Assembly: GCA_009775195.1 (NCBI GenBank)
Contig: VSPF01000030.1
Coordinates: forward strand, 1 to 20,240
Direction: 5' to 3'
Source of the DNA: Muribaculaceae bacterium
GTDB taxonomy: Bacteria; Bacteroidota; Bacteroidia; Bacteroidales; Muribaculaceae
Length of the DNA: 20,240 nt
This document shows positions 1 to 8,688 of this stretch, one piece after another. How positions within the stretch are numbered: the stretch's first letter is position 1; every line of letters begins with the position of its first letter. Made by a program: the position numbers and the translations under genes. The notes beneath the pieces were generated by a model, which did no database searches, was not told where the DNA came from, and worked only from the letters and a program-made list of their open reading frames with translations.

Positions 1-27
1 GCTCCTGCCTTACAACTACAAAACTTA

Positions 28-65
28 AAGCCGACCTGAAAATCAAAAATCAAGTCGGCTTTTTT
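28..65 (+). terminator. Rho-independent terminator of an upstream + strand gene
   Basis: Arms AAGCCGAC (28-35) and GTCGGCTT (54-61) pair perfectly. The stem can extend inward past one mismatch, and the 3' arm runs into a T tract (60-65). It probably ends a + strand gene lying just outside the window, which would insulate the Trk-type gene that follows. Confidence 0.75.
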
Positions 66-114
66 CGGACGGATACTATTCCTTCAACACTCTTGGCCCG
101 ATAGTTGTTTTCAT

Positions 115-130
115 ACCAGGATTACCTGGT
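115..130. repeat. Short inverted repeat upstream of the Trk-type gene
   Basis: ACCAGG (115-120) and CCTGGT (125-130) form a perfect 6-bp inverted repeat around the spacer ATTA, ending 11 nt before the ATG at 142. It could be an operator or a 5' leader hairpin. I see no convincing TAnnTTTG promoter box in this gap, so the function is unknown. Confidence 0.35.
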
Positions 131-141
131 TTACAATTATT

Positions 142-1506
142 ATGCGCAGACTTGAACATATCTTAATGAAGCTCTCGCGGTCAAGAGCAGTGACTTTCGG
201 ATGCAATTCCAAGATTCCGGAGCGCAACATCGCCCTCGGATATCTTTTCTATATCTGCGTGGGTTTCTTGCTGCTGTTGTTGCCCTGGTCGGTAAGGGAC
301 GGGGCCACGGCTACAATCACCGACCATCTTTTCACGGCCACGTCGGCAGTTTCGACAACCGGGCTGGCCACCGTCGACGTTCCGGCAACGTACACGACTT
401 TCGGCATGTGTGTCATCCTCGGCATGATACAGATAGGCGCGATAGGCTACATGACCATTAGTTCGTACCTGATGCTGCACATAACCCACAAAATGACCGA
501 CAGGAACCAGGGGGTGCTTCAGACAGTGATTTCCACCCCCTACGGCATGAATATGACGTCGATTGTCGACAACGTGGTGCATTTCACCTTTATCTTCGAG
601 ACAATAGGCTTTGTGGCGCTGTGGATAACTTTCGGATGTCTCGGCGTGGAGGTACCGGCATGGAACGCGCTGTTCACGACAGTCTCATCGTTCTGCACGG
701 CGGGGTTCAGCACCTTTTCCGATTCGCTGTGTTCGTTCAAGGGTAACTTTGCCGTCAACATCATCGTGGCAGTGCTGAGCTATGCCGGCGCCATGGGGTT
801 TATCGTCATAACCGACCTGCGCCAGAAGAGCCTCAACAGGAAATACAAAATCACCTTCACCACCAGGGTGATTCTTTCAATCACGTTCTGGATGACTGTG
901 GCGGGCATGGGCATACTGCTGCTCTTCCCCGGCGAACATCAGTCGGCGCAGATGCCGACGAGGATACTCGAGGCCTTCTTCCAGACCATGTCGGCTATGA
1001 CCACCGTGGGCTACAACACGTTCGACCTGTCGTCGCTGGCGCCGGCAAGCTGTCTGATTTTGTCGGTCATCATGTTTATAGGCGCGTCGCCGTCGGGCAC
1101 GGGAGGCGGTGTGAAGTGCACGACATTGTCGGCGGTCTATGCATTTGTAATCTCCTCGCTCCGTGGCAAAAAATGTGTGAGCCTGCGCGGCAACCGCCTG
1201 CCATCCTACAGGGTGAACACGGCATTGAGCAACATCATAGTCTACGGCACCGTGCTGCTCGTCGGCACGCTGCTACTCGCAGTCAGCGAGAAATTCCCGT
1301 TAGAGTCGCTGCTGTTCGAGGCCGCGTCGGCGCTGGGCACCGTAGGCATCAGCCTCGGCATAACTTCCGGGTTGAGCGAGTGGGGCAAGGTGATAGTTAT
1401 CGGGCTGATGTATGTGGGGCGCATCGGAGTGCTGACGCTCGGCGCGGCACTGACATCGCACGCCATCGACGCCCGCGAACAAAAGAAAGCCGACCTGGCA
1501 GTATGA
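142..1506 (+). CDS. trkH: TrkH/KtrB-family potassium (cation) uptake membrane protein
   Basis: This 454-residue polytopic inner-membrane protein belongs to the K+ transporter superfamily (TrkH/KtrB/HKT). Four pore-loop repeats are visible, each with the central filter glycine: TTGLAT (72-77), CTAGFST (185-191), TTVGYNT (287-293) and GTVGIS (399-404). The intramembrane gating-loop region GASPSGTGGGVK lies at 314-325. Its length is nearer KtrB than proteobacterial TrkH. Family members normally need a cytoplasmic RCK subunit (TrkA/KtrA) for gating. None is next to it here, because the downstream gene is convergent, so any partner lies upstream or elsewhere. The ATG at 142 is taken as the start; the ATG at 166 (residue 9) is an alternative that would still keep every membrane segment. 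Family assignment is firm; ion selectivity (K+ or Na+) and the TrkH versus KtrB label are inferred. Confidence 0.9.
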   Translation: MRRLEHILMKLSRSRAVTFGCNSKIPERNIALGYLFYICVGFLLLLLPWSVRDGATATITDHLFTATSAVSTTGLATVDVPATYTTFGMCVILGMIQIGAIGYMTISSYLMLHITHKMTDRNQGVLQTVISTPYGMNMTSIVDNVVHFTFIFETIGFVALWITFGCLGVEVPAWNALFTTVSSFCTAGFSTFSDSLCSFKGNFAVNIIVAVLSYAGAMGFIVITDLRQKSLNRKYKITFTTRVILSITFWMTVAGMGILLLFPGEHQSAQMPTRILEAFFQTMSAMTTVGYNTFDLSSLAPASCLILSVIMFIGASPSGTGGGVKCTTLSAVYAFVISSLRGKKCVSLRGNRLPSYRVNTALSNIIVYGTVLLVGTLLLAVSEKFPLESLLFEAASALGTVGISLGITSGLSEWGKVIVIGLMYVGRIGVLTLGAALTSHAIDAREQKKADLAV

Positions 1507-1538
1507 CAGCCCCGCAGCGGCGCGCGTGACGGCATATT

Positions 1539-1587
1539 ATACCCCCTTGGCCAGACCCGGCAACGACCGGGATGACCAAGGGGGTAT
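1539..1587. terminator. Bidirectional hairpin between convergent Trk-type and DUF4831 genes
   Basis: A perfect 12-bp outer stem, ATACCCCCTTGG (1539-1550) with CCAAGGGGGTAT (1576-1587), encloses a second 5-bp stem, CCCGG (1556-1560) with CCGGG (1567-1571). It sits between two convergent stop codons, starting 32 nt after one and ending 4 nt from the other. Neither side has a good T tract, so it is not a textbook intrinsic terminator. It may instead block 3' exonucleases or act with Rho. Confidence 0.6.
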
Positions 1588-1591
1588 GACA

Positions 1592-2680
1592 TTACTCACC
1601 CATCGGGGCGAGGTCGAGGACGGCGCCGGTGGCCGGGTCGAATATTACTTTGTAGGGTTCTTTCTTGTCGGTAAACAATGCGGGATTGAGCCCGAACACT
1701 ATGCCGAGCTGGGCAAGCGACACCTGCTGCGATGCAACGCGGTTGCCGCCGAAATTGACAGAGACGGCAGCCGTGCCGGGAATCGTGTATGCCACACCGC
1801 CCTTGGGGAAGGTCTTTACCTCGCCCTTCTCATTTACGGGCAGCGTGCCCTGCTCTATCACTTTCACGTCGACTGTAATGGGGGCGCCGGCAAGGTTGTC
1901 GGCATCTATCAGCCCATCGACAGCCGAAAGCCTTGCTATCACACGGCCACTGATATCGGTGCTGTCGGGCACAAGAGTGTATTTCCTCACCTCGGTACGG
2001 GTCGAAGTAGTACCGGCAAACATAGCAGTCAGGGCCGCCTCTTGGGCGGCGAGATTGTCAAGGACGAGTTTCATGGCGTCGCCGTCGGCAGGCGGATTAT
2101 CAGCCTGGCCCGACAATATGTCGCTGCGAGTCTCACGCAACTCGAAAACGCGCTGGGCTGCAAGCTCAGCTTTTTTCGACACCGACGCACTGCGTGCCAT
2201 CTCGGCAGTAACAGCCTGACGAGCAGCCTCGGTTTCGAGCGGCGACGGCGATGCCGGCTTTGCTACTGGAATGGCGACAGTAGGAGCCGTGGCACCTACC
2301 TCGGAATTGACAGCCACAGGTATGTCGCCGTCGGAGAGAGTGATATAGGCCGACTGTCCCGGCTTGAACTGGGCGACATATCGCCTGTCGGGGTCGGCTA
2401 TTCCACGCGGTACGATTATGACATCCAACACCCTTGCCGAGCGGCTGTCGGTAGTTATCGCATCGGTCAGGCCAAGGTGTCGACGGGCATAATTATAGAA
2501 CTGCCCGGGGTGGCTCTCAGCCACCTCTGCCTCGATATAGATATCGAGCGCCGTGACAGGCAACGAATATACAAGGCCATACTCATTGGCTTTGCCGGCC
2601 GTAATCTTCTGCGAAGTCTGGGCCGGTGCCGTCAATGCGCCGACCAACAAGGCGGCTAATAATATGTGTCGATGTTTCAT
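1592..2680 (-). CDS. DUF4831 family secreted protein
   Basis: This 362-residue protein has a clear Sec signal peptide (MKHRHILLAALLVGALTAPAQ), so it is probably periplasmic or outer-membrane associated. The segment after it (YGLVYSLPVTALDIYIEAE, then a YARRHLGL pattern near residue 65) resembles the Bacteroidetes family DUF4831, whose function is unknown to me. The middle (about 145-200) is Ala/Glu-rich and probably helical; the C-terminal part looks beta-rich. Its ATG overlaps the nnr stop codon (ATGA, 2677-2680), which predicts translational coupling as last gene of the dnaE-trxA-nnr operon. It ends almost directly in the large convergent hairpin. The family call is by recognition only, and no enzymatic motif is seen. 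Confidence 0.75.
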   Translation of the reverse strand: MKHRHILLAALLVGALTAPAQTSQKITAGKANEYGLVYSLPVTALDIYIEAEVAESHPGQFYNYARRHLGLTDAITTDSRSARVLDVIIVPRGIADPDRRYVAQFKPGQSAYITLSDGDIPVAVNSEVGATAPTVAIPVAKPASPSPLETEAARQAVTAEMARSASVSKKAELAAQRVFELRETRSDILSGQADNPPADGDAMKLVLDNLAAQEAALTAMFAGTTSTRTEVRKYTLVPDSTDISGRVIARLSAVDGLIDADNLAGAPITVDVKVIEQGTLPVNEKGEVKTFPKGGVAYTIPGTAAVSVNFGGNRVASQQVSLAQLGIVFGLNPALFTDKKEPYKVIFDPATGAVLDLAPMGE

Positions 2681-4290
2681 ATCGATAGATTTTTTGCGCC
2701 TGCCGGGCGCGGATTAAGTATGGTGTCGATAGCCGGGCCTATCGCATCGGCGATATCCTCGGCCGTAGTGCCCTGAATGCCGCAAGTACGGGCAGCAATG
2801 CGCCCGGCCACACCGTGGATATAGGCGCCCACGGCGGCGGCTATCTCAGGCATGATTTTCTGAGCCATAAGCCCTGCCAACAGCCCGGTGAGGACGTCAC
2901 CACTGCCGGCGGTGGCAAGGGCCTCGGTACCCGACGAATTGACAAGGATTGAGCCGTCGGGCCAGATAGTGAAAGTCTTGGGCCCTTTGAGCAAAATGAC
3001 GATATTGTAGCGTTGGGCCATCTCGAGGGCCATAAGCGTGCGCGTGCCATGGCTGTTCTGCGCACCGAAGAGACGGTCGAATTCGCCTGCGTGAGGCGTT
3101 ATGACCGAGCGTGCCGGTATGAAGTCGAGCAGGTCGGGATTGTCTGATATGATATTGAGCGCGTCGGCATCGAGCACGAGCGGCTTCTTGGCGGCATAGC
3201 AACTTTTGAGGAACACGCCCAAAGCACGAGCCGTCGACTCCGAGCGGCCTATACCGGGGCCGATAGCCACGCCGTCGCAATCGCGCGGATTGTCGAAAAA
3301 CTGAATATCGACATCTGCCCCGTCAGTCGTAAACATAGCCGATGGCACTGCCGTCTGCATCACGAAGAAGGCGCATCGGGGCCCGTGGCAGGTCACCTTA
3401 CCGCACCCCGACCTCGTTGCAGCCCTCGTAGCAAGCACTGCGGCACCCAACATGCCGTAACTGCCGGCAAAAATCAGGGCATCGCCAAGGTCGGCCTTCG
3501 ATACTACTGTAGAACGCCTCGGCATCACCGACCGCACCCCTCGCGCATCAAGGACTCGCGAAGTACAGCGGGTATGGCGCATTGCTTCCTCGTCGAACGG
3601 CACAGCCAGGACTTTCCACCGGCCCACAAGCTCGGCGTTTTCAGGCATAAAAAACGCAAGCGTAGGGCCGACAAGGGTAAGGGTCACATCGGCATGAATT
3701 ATATTGCGGTTTACCATGCCGACAGACAAATCGGTGGTCATGCCCGATGGTATGTCGATTGACACCACCGTGGCACCACTCTCGTTGATGCCCCGCGCAA
3801 CTGCCTGATAGCCGCCTCGCAGGGGCTTGCGGTGCTCACTGCCAAATATACCGTCAATCACAAGGGTCGACGGCGTCATCGCCGGCATCTCGAAGCATCC
3901 GGGCCCGGGGTTTATGACCTCTTCGAGGAACTCGCGCCCGACGTCGGCAATGAAGCGGTCACGGGCGGCAAGGGCATCGGAGGTAAGCAGATTGCCACCG
4001 ATATTGAAGAGCACCACCTTTACCGGACATTCGCGCCGGTGAAGCTCGATTGCAGTCTCGAGGGCGTATGCACCACAAATGCCGTCGCCGGCAAAGACCA
4101 ACACTGATTTATCCCCACGAATATCGAGCACCTCGATGGCAGCCTGCTCACCGACAGTGGCAATAAAGGCTGCGCGCCGCTCACAGGCGCGGGCCTGTTG
4201 CGGCGGCGACATGCGCGATATATCGTCGAGGGTACCGATGGTGGCCTCGGTGATGCGCTCTATATCTGCAGGGGTATAGATATTTTTCAT
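2677..4290 (-). CDS. nnr: Bifunctional NAD(P)H-hydrate epimerase / ADP-dependent NAD(P)H-hydrate dehydratase
   Basis: Nnr (YjeF) repairs hydrated NAD(P)H: the N-terminal domain epimerises R- and S-NAD(P)HX and the C-terminal ribokinase-like domain dehydrates the S form using ADP. At 537 residues it has the usual two-domain length. The dehydratase half (about 255-527) keeps IGPGIG (343-348), VLDADAL (372-378), ITPHAGE (397-403) and GSGDVLTG (462-469) with its catalytic Asp. The epimerase half (about 1-240) keeps VIDGIFG (145-150) and SIDIPSGM (177-184). However, its usual GPGNNGGD-type loop reads GDGICGAYAL at 68-77, losing the Asn pair and the Asp, and the usual region before it is also poorly conserved. 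Epimerase activity is therefore doubtful. The ATG directly follows the trxA stop (TAA|ATG), and the gene overlaps the next one by 4 nt. Confidence 0.9.
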   Translation of the reverse strand: MKNIYTPADIERITEATIGTLDDISRMSPPQQARACERRAAFIATVGEQAAIEVLDIRGDKSVLVFAGDGICGAYALETAIELHRRECPVKVVLFNIGGNLLTSDALAARDRFIADVGREFLEEVINPGPGCFEMPAMTPSTLVIDGIFGSEHRKPLRGGYQAVARGINESGATVVSIDIPSGMTTDLSVGMVNRNIIHADVTLTLVGPTLAFFMPENAELVGRWKVLAVPFDEEAMRHTRCTSRVLDARGVRSVMPRRSTVVSKADLGDALIFAGSYGMLGAAVLATRAATRSGCGKVTCHGPRCAFFVMQTAVPSAMFTTDGADVDIQFFDNPRDCDGVAIGPGIGRSESTARALGVFLKSCYAAKKPLVLDADALNIISDNPDLLDFIPARSVITPHAGEFDRLFGAQNSHGTRTLMALEMAQRYNIVILLKGPKTFTIWPDGSILVNSSGTEALATAGSGDVLTGLLAGLMAQKIMPEIAAAVGAYIHGVAGRIAARTCGIQGTTAEDIADAIGPAIDTILNPRPAGAKNLSI

Positions 4291-4608
4291 TTACAGCTCT
4301 AAAAGCTGGTCAATTTTCGCACGTATAGCATCGGCTTTCTGACCACCGACAAGGCGCAGGTCGGTCTTCTTGCCATCCTTGAAGAACAGCAGTGTGGGAA
4401 GACTGCGGATACCGCACTCGGTAGCGAAATCGCTGTTGTCGTCGCAGTTATATTTGCCTACTATAGCGCGGCCTTCGTATTCTTTCGCAACCTCTTCGAC
4501 AATGGGGGCCATGGCTACGCAGGGACCGCACCAGGTTGCCCAAAAATCTACTACAACGGGCTTGCCGCTGGCTATGAGTTCTTTGACGTTTGAATCGGTA
4601 AATTCCAT
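4291..4608 (-). CDS. trxA: Thioredoxin
   Basis: This is a 105-residue single-domain cytosolic thioredoxin that reduces protein disulfides. The redox motif WCGPC is at residues 26-30, inside the canonical VVDFWATWCGPC context, and the cis-proline loop SLPT is near residue 69. There is no signal peptide, so the acceptors are cytoplasmic. It begins 15 nt after the dnaE stop and its stop codon abuts the nnr start, so it is almost certainly the second gene of the dnaE operon. I see no separate promoter in the 15-nt gap. Thioredoxin reductase is not in the window. Confidence 0.95.
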   Translation of the reverse strand: MEFTDSNVKELIASGKPVVVDFWATWCGPCVAMAPIVEEVAKEYEGRAIVGKYNCDDNSDFATECGIRSLPTLLFFKDGKKTDLRLVGGQKADAIRAKIDQLLEL

Positions 4609-4623
4609 CTTTGTATTTAGTTT

Positions 4624-7600
4624 TTAACTTAGAGTTTTTCGATTTACATTAAATGCTATACCCTGCTTGTCGAGCCCGTCGAGAAAATCACGCGACAGGG
4701 GCAGGTGGAGCGAGCTCGAAAAGTGTATCTTGCGGTTATGCTCCGACGAATATACATCGATATTCACCGGCACGGTATTGGCCGGCGAACGGTCGTTTTT
4801 CTTTTTATATGCCTTGTACGCCTTGTCTTCCTCGTCGAGAACATCCGACAGTAATATAATCTGGTCGGGGTCGACGGTAATAGTGATATCATCGACAAGT
4901 TTGCCGATGAGGTCGTTGAGGTCGAGTATGCGGTCGACATTAAAGCGTACCGACACCGCGCCTGTGTTCCTATTGCGGATTTCGCGGAAGGCCCCGGCAA
5001 CGAAGACAGCCTGGCCGTTTTTGCACAGGCGGTCAAATTCGGCACGTTGCTTGTCGAACAGCGTGATTTCGGTAGTACCCGAGTAATCTTCGATTTTAAT
5101 AATCGTCATCTTGCTGCCGCTCTGCAAGGTACGTTCTTCGACCGAACTTATGAGCCCGGCAAAGGTCACGGTCTGGGTCGGAGTCTCAATTTCGTTTTTC
5201 TCTGCCGCCGTACACCCCACGCCATATCTGACCTCGAGCCAATAGGGGTCGAGTGGATTGGCCGAGAGGTACATGCCCACCAGCTCGCGCTCCTTATTGA
5301 GGCGGCTCAGGTTGTCCCACACAGGCATGGGCGGGATTTTCGGACGGCTCGACTCGCGTATATCCTCATCGTCGAAAGCAAACAAGGAGCACTCGGCCTG
5401 ACGAGCCTCGTTTTGATGCGAGGCACCATAGCGTAGCAAAAGCTCGGCGATAGTCTCACCGCGCTTACCGACCTCGGCACTGAGGTCCTCGCGCTTTACG
5501 CCCTGGAAACAGTCGAAGGCGCCGGCAAGGACGAGGTTGTCGAATACACGGCGGTTGATTGATGCCGACGGCACACGCTCTACAAAATCGTAGATGTCCT
5601 TAAATCCGCCCCCGGCATCGCGGGTATCGAGTATGGCCTTTACCACATCGGGGCCTATGCCCTTGATTGCCGTGAGGCCAAAACGTATCACACCCGGAGA
5701 GCTGACATTGAAACTGCCGAACGACTCGTTGATATCGGGGCCCTTGACCTCGATACCCATTGCTCGGCACTCGTCCATGTAGAAACGGAGCTTGGTTATA
5801 TCGTTGAGGTTTCGGGTCAGAACCGCAGCCATATATTCGGCGGGGTAATTTGCCTTGAGGTAGCCTGTCTGGAATGCCACCCACGAGTAGCATGTGGCAT
5901 GACTCTTGTTGAAGGCATACGAGGCGAATTTCTCCCACTCCGACCAGATTTTCTCTAGCACTTCTTTTTTATGGCCGCGCGCAGTGCCGCCTTCCATAAA
6001 TTTTTCTTTAAGCTCGTTCATCTTGCTTATCATCTTCTTACCCATGGCCTTGCGCAGGGTGTCGCTCTGGCCGCGAGTGAAACCGGCAAGAAGACGAGAA
6101 AGCAACATCACCTGTTCCTGGTAGACAGTGATGCCGTATGTGTCTTTGAGATATGTCTCCATCTCGGGGATATCATACTCGATTTTTTTCTGCCCCTGCT
6201 TGCGGGCGATAAACTCGGGTATGTTGTCCATAGGCCCGGGACGATAGAGGGCGTTCATGGCTATGAGGTCTTCGAACACCGACGGCTGCAGCTGGCGCAG
6301 ATAGCGCTGCATACCGGGCGACTCGAACTGGAATGTGCCGACAGTGGCGCCCCTCGAATATAGTTCGTAAGTCTTGGGGTCGTCGATGGGAATATTGTCG
6401 ATATCGACCTCTATGCCCTGCGAACGACGGATATTTTCTACCGCGTCGCGTATAATCGACAGGGTCTTTAGCCCGAGGAAGTCCATCTTGATTAGGCCGG
6501 TGTCTTCGATGACTCGGCCCTCGTACTGTGTGACAAGGATTCGGTCACCGTTCTTATCGGCAGCGGTGCTGACAGGCACCCAGTCGGTCACATCGTCACG
6601 ACAAATGATAACGCCGCAGGCATGTACGCCCACATTGCGCACCGTGCCCTCGAGCTTGCTGGCGAAGTTCATCAGCTCGCTCACATTGGGGTCGCGGTCC
6701 ATCTCTTCCTTAAACTCGGGCACATATTTTATGCAGTTGCTCACCGTGGCATCCATCTCCTTGTCCTTCTCTGGGTCGATGGGCATGTGCTTGGGTATGA
6801 GCTTGGTCAGGGCATTCGACAGGGGTATGGGCAGGCTCATCACGCGCGCAACATCCTTGATTGACGATTTCGCCGCCATGGTGCCGTATGTGATAATATG
6901 AGCCACGTTCGGTGCCCCGTAACGCTCGGTAACATAATTGAGCACTGTCTCGCGGCCATCATCATCGAAGTCTACATCGATATCGGGCAGCGATATACGG
7001 TCGGGGTTGAGGAAGCGTTCGAAAAGCAGGTCATACTTCAGCGGGTCAATCTGCGTGATACCTAAGCAGTAAGCCACCACCGACCCGGCGGCAGAACCAC
7101 GGCCCGGGCCGATGCTCACGCCTAACGAACGCCCCACGCGGATAAAGTCTTCTACAATCAGGAAGTAGCCGGGGAAGCCCATGGTCTTCATCACGTGGAG
7201 TTCGAAACGGATACGCTCGTCTACCTCTGCGGGCAGGGGTGTGCCATAGCGGCGGGCCGCGCCCTCGTAGGTAATCTTGCGCAGGTAGTCGGCCTCGAAC
7301 TTTATACGGTATAGCTTCTGATAGCCGCCGAGCTTGTCGATTTTCTTACGGCCATCCTCGGGCGACATTATCTCGTTGCCGTTCTCGTCGCGTGTAAATT
7401 CGTCGAAAAGCTCCTGCTCGGTTATACGGCTGCGGTATTCTTCCTCCGTACCGAACTCGGCCGGTATGGCATAGTTGGGCATGATGGGCGCATGGTCGAT
7501 ATCGTACTCCTCTACCTTGTCGGCAATTTCGACAGTATTGGCAAGCGCCTGGGGCAGGTCGCCGAAGACAGCCTCCATCTCGGCACAGGTCTTGAACCAT

Positions 7601-8469
7601 TCCTGCTTGGAGTACAACATGCGCGACTCGTCATTGACGTTTCTATTGGTCGACAGGCAGATGAGGCGGTCGTGCGCCTCGGCATCTTCCTCGTTGATGA
7701 AGTGCGAGTCGTTGGTGGCAATTATCTTGATGCCGTATTTCTCGGCCAGCGCAATCAACTGTGGCTCGACCTGGCGCTGTATTTCATATGTCTCGTGATT
7801 TGCACGGGGCACAGTAGCCTTATGTCGTTGCAGCTCGATATAGTAATCGTCACCAAAAGTCTCTTTATACCACGCCACGGCAGCATCGGCGGCGGCCGCG
7901 TCGCCGGCACGCAACAGGCGAGGGATTTCGCCACCAAGACATGCCGAACATATAATCAGACCCTCGCGGTGCTCGTAAAGCTCTTTGCGGTCGGTTCTGG
8001 GATGATAGTAGTGACCCTCGGTCCAGGCCTTCGACACAAGCTTTATCAGGTTCTTATACCCCTTCTGGTTTTTTGCTAAAACTATCAGGTGGTAGCCTTT
8101 GTCCTTGGGGTCGGACTGGTCGTGCATGTCGCCCTTGGCCACGTACATCTCACAGCCAAGTATGGGCTTGAGGTATTTAGCCTTTTCTTTTTCGAGAGCG
8201 GCAGCGGCAGCCTCGACAGCCTCGTTGTCGCCTGTCTTGGTAGCCTCGTCGAGGGCTGCCTGCGCCTTTTTTACCGCGTCTTTCACCTTGCCGTTGTGCT
8301 TCTTGACGGCATTAAAGAACTCTTTGGCACCGAACATGTTGCCGTGGTCGGTCAAAGCAAGTGCCGGCATACCGTCGGCAACAGCTTTCTTAATCAGGCC
8401 GCCGATAGTCGACAAACCGTCGAGCACAGAATATTGCGAATGGACGTGTAGATGTACGAATTTATGCAT
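4624..8469 (-). CDS. dnaE: DNA polymerase III subunit alpha
   Basis: This 1281-residue protein is the replicative C-family polymerase. Domain order: PHP (about 1-290; HLHVHS at 6-11, TDHGN at 40-44, NDSHF at 253-257); palm and fingers with SIGPGRGSAAGSVVAY (452-467), the catalytic PDIDVDF (D498 and D500) and KMDFLGLKT (D663); a helix-hairpin-helix around GLTAIKGIGPDVVKAIL; and an OB-fold near residues 1085-1180. Residues about 58-98 form a charged Ala/Lys/Glu-rich, probably coiled-coil insertion in the PHP domain. In my recollection Bacteroidetes DnaE proteins carry an insertion here. The start (MHKFVHLHVHS) puts the PHP motif at the normal distance from the N-terminus. It is the first gene of an operon with trxA, nnr and DUF4831, and is divergent from the YitT gene. 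Confidence 0.97.
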   Translation of the reverse strand: MHKFVHLHVHSQYSVLDGLSTIGGLIKKAVADGMPALALTDHGNMFGAKEFFNAVKKHNGKVKDAVKKAQAALDEATKTGDNEAVEAAAAALEKEKAKYLKPILGCEMYVAKGDMHDQSDPKDKGYHLIVLAKNQKGYKNLIKLVSKAWTEGHYYHPRTDRKELYEHREGLIICSACLGGEIPRLLRAGDAAAADAAVAWYKETFGDDYYIELQRHKATVPRANHETYEIQRQVEPQLIALAEKYGIKIIATNDSHFINEEDAEAHDRLICLSTNRNVNDESRMLYSKQEWFKTCAEMEAVFGDLPQALANTVEIADKVEEYDIDHAPIMPNYAIPAEFGTEEEYRSRITEQELFDEFTRDENGNEIMSPEDGRKKIDKLGGYQKLYRIKFEADYLRKITYEGAARRYGTPLPAEVDERIRFELHVMKTMGFPGYFLIVEDFIRVGRSLGVSIGPGRGSAAGSVVAYCLGITQIDPLKYDLLFERFLNPDRISLPDIDVDFDDDGRETVLNYVTERYGAPNVAHIITYGTMAAKSSIKDVARVMSLPIPLSNALTKLIPKHMPIDPEKDKEMDATVSNCIKYVPEFKEEMDRDPNVSELMNFASKLEGTVRNVGVHACGVIICRDDVTDWVPVSTAADKNGDRILVTQYEGRVIEDTGLIKMDFLGLKTLSIIRDAVENIRRSQGIEVDIDNIPIDDPKTYELYSRGATVGTFQFESPGMQRYLRQLQPSVFEDLIAMNALYRPGPMDNIPEFIARKQGQKKIEYDIPEMETYLKDTYGITVYQEQVMLLSRLLAGFTRGQSDTLRKAMGKKMISKMNELKEKFMEGGTARGHKKEVLEKIWSEWEKFASYAFNKSHATCYSWVAFQTGYLKANYPAEYMAAVLTRNLNDITKLRFYMDECRAMGIEVKGPDINESFGSFNVSSPGVIRFGLTAIKGIGPDVVKAILDTRDAGGGFKDIYDFVERVPSASINRRVFDNLVLAGAFDCFQGVKREDLSAEVGKRGETIAELLLRYGASHQNEARQAECSLFAFDDEDIRESSRPKIPPMPVWDNLSRLNKERELVGMYLSANPLDPYWLEVRYGVGCTAAEKNEIETPTQTVTFAGLISSVEERTLQSGSKMTIIKIEDYSGTTEITLFDKQRAEFDRLCKNGQAVFVAGAFREIRNRNTGAVSVRFNVDRILDLNDLIGKLVDDITITVDPDQIILLSDVLDEEDKAYKAYKKKNDRSPANTVPVNIDVYSSEHNRKIHFSSSLHLPLSRDFLDGLDKQGIAFNVNRKTLS

Positions 8470-8527
8470 ATTGCTACTAATGAGGAGATTGTAAAAACCG
8501 CCACGTGTACAAAGGCGAAAATCACCC

Positions 8528-8535
8528 CAAAGTTA
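8528..8535 (-). promoter_or_regulatory. Candidate -7 box for the dnaE operon
   Basis: On the minus strand TAACTTTG matches the Bacteroidetes -7 consensus TAnnTTTG and lies about 58 nt before the dnaE ATG. No good TTTG sits at the ideal 19-21 nt upstream (the nearest is only 12 nt away), so the call is tentative. Confidence 0.4.
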
Positions 8536-8688
8536 CAAAAAAATTCGCAAATAACAGCATGCCTCGAGCCACCATGAACATTAAAAAACTCACTAAACAT
8601 TTTAACGCTTGCGAGATTTGGTTTTCGCCGAATATTATTATCTTTGACTTCGTCTTAGATACTTCCGCTCGGCAAATTCAAAATAAAT

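Noticed and set aside
1526..2659. 377-codon open frame antisense to the DUF4831 gene
   Set aside because: It is a shadow of the opposite strand: low-complexity, His/Arg/Gly-rich product, no recognisable domain, and the opposite frame encodes a protein with a clear signal peptide and family match.
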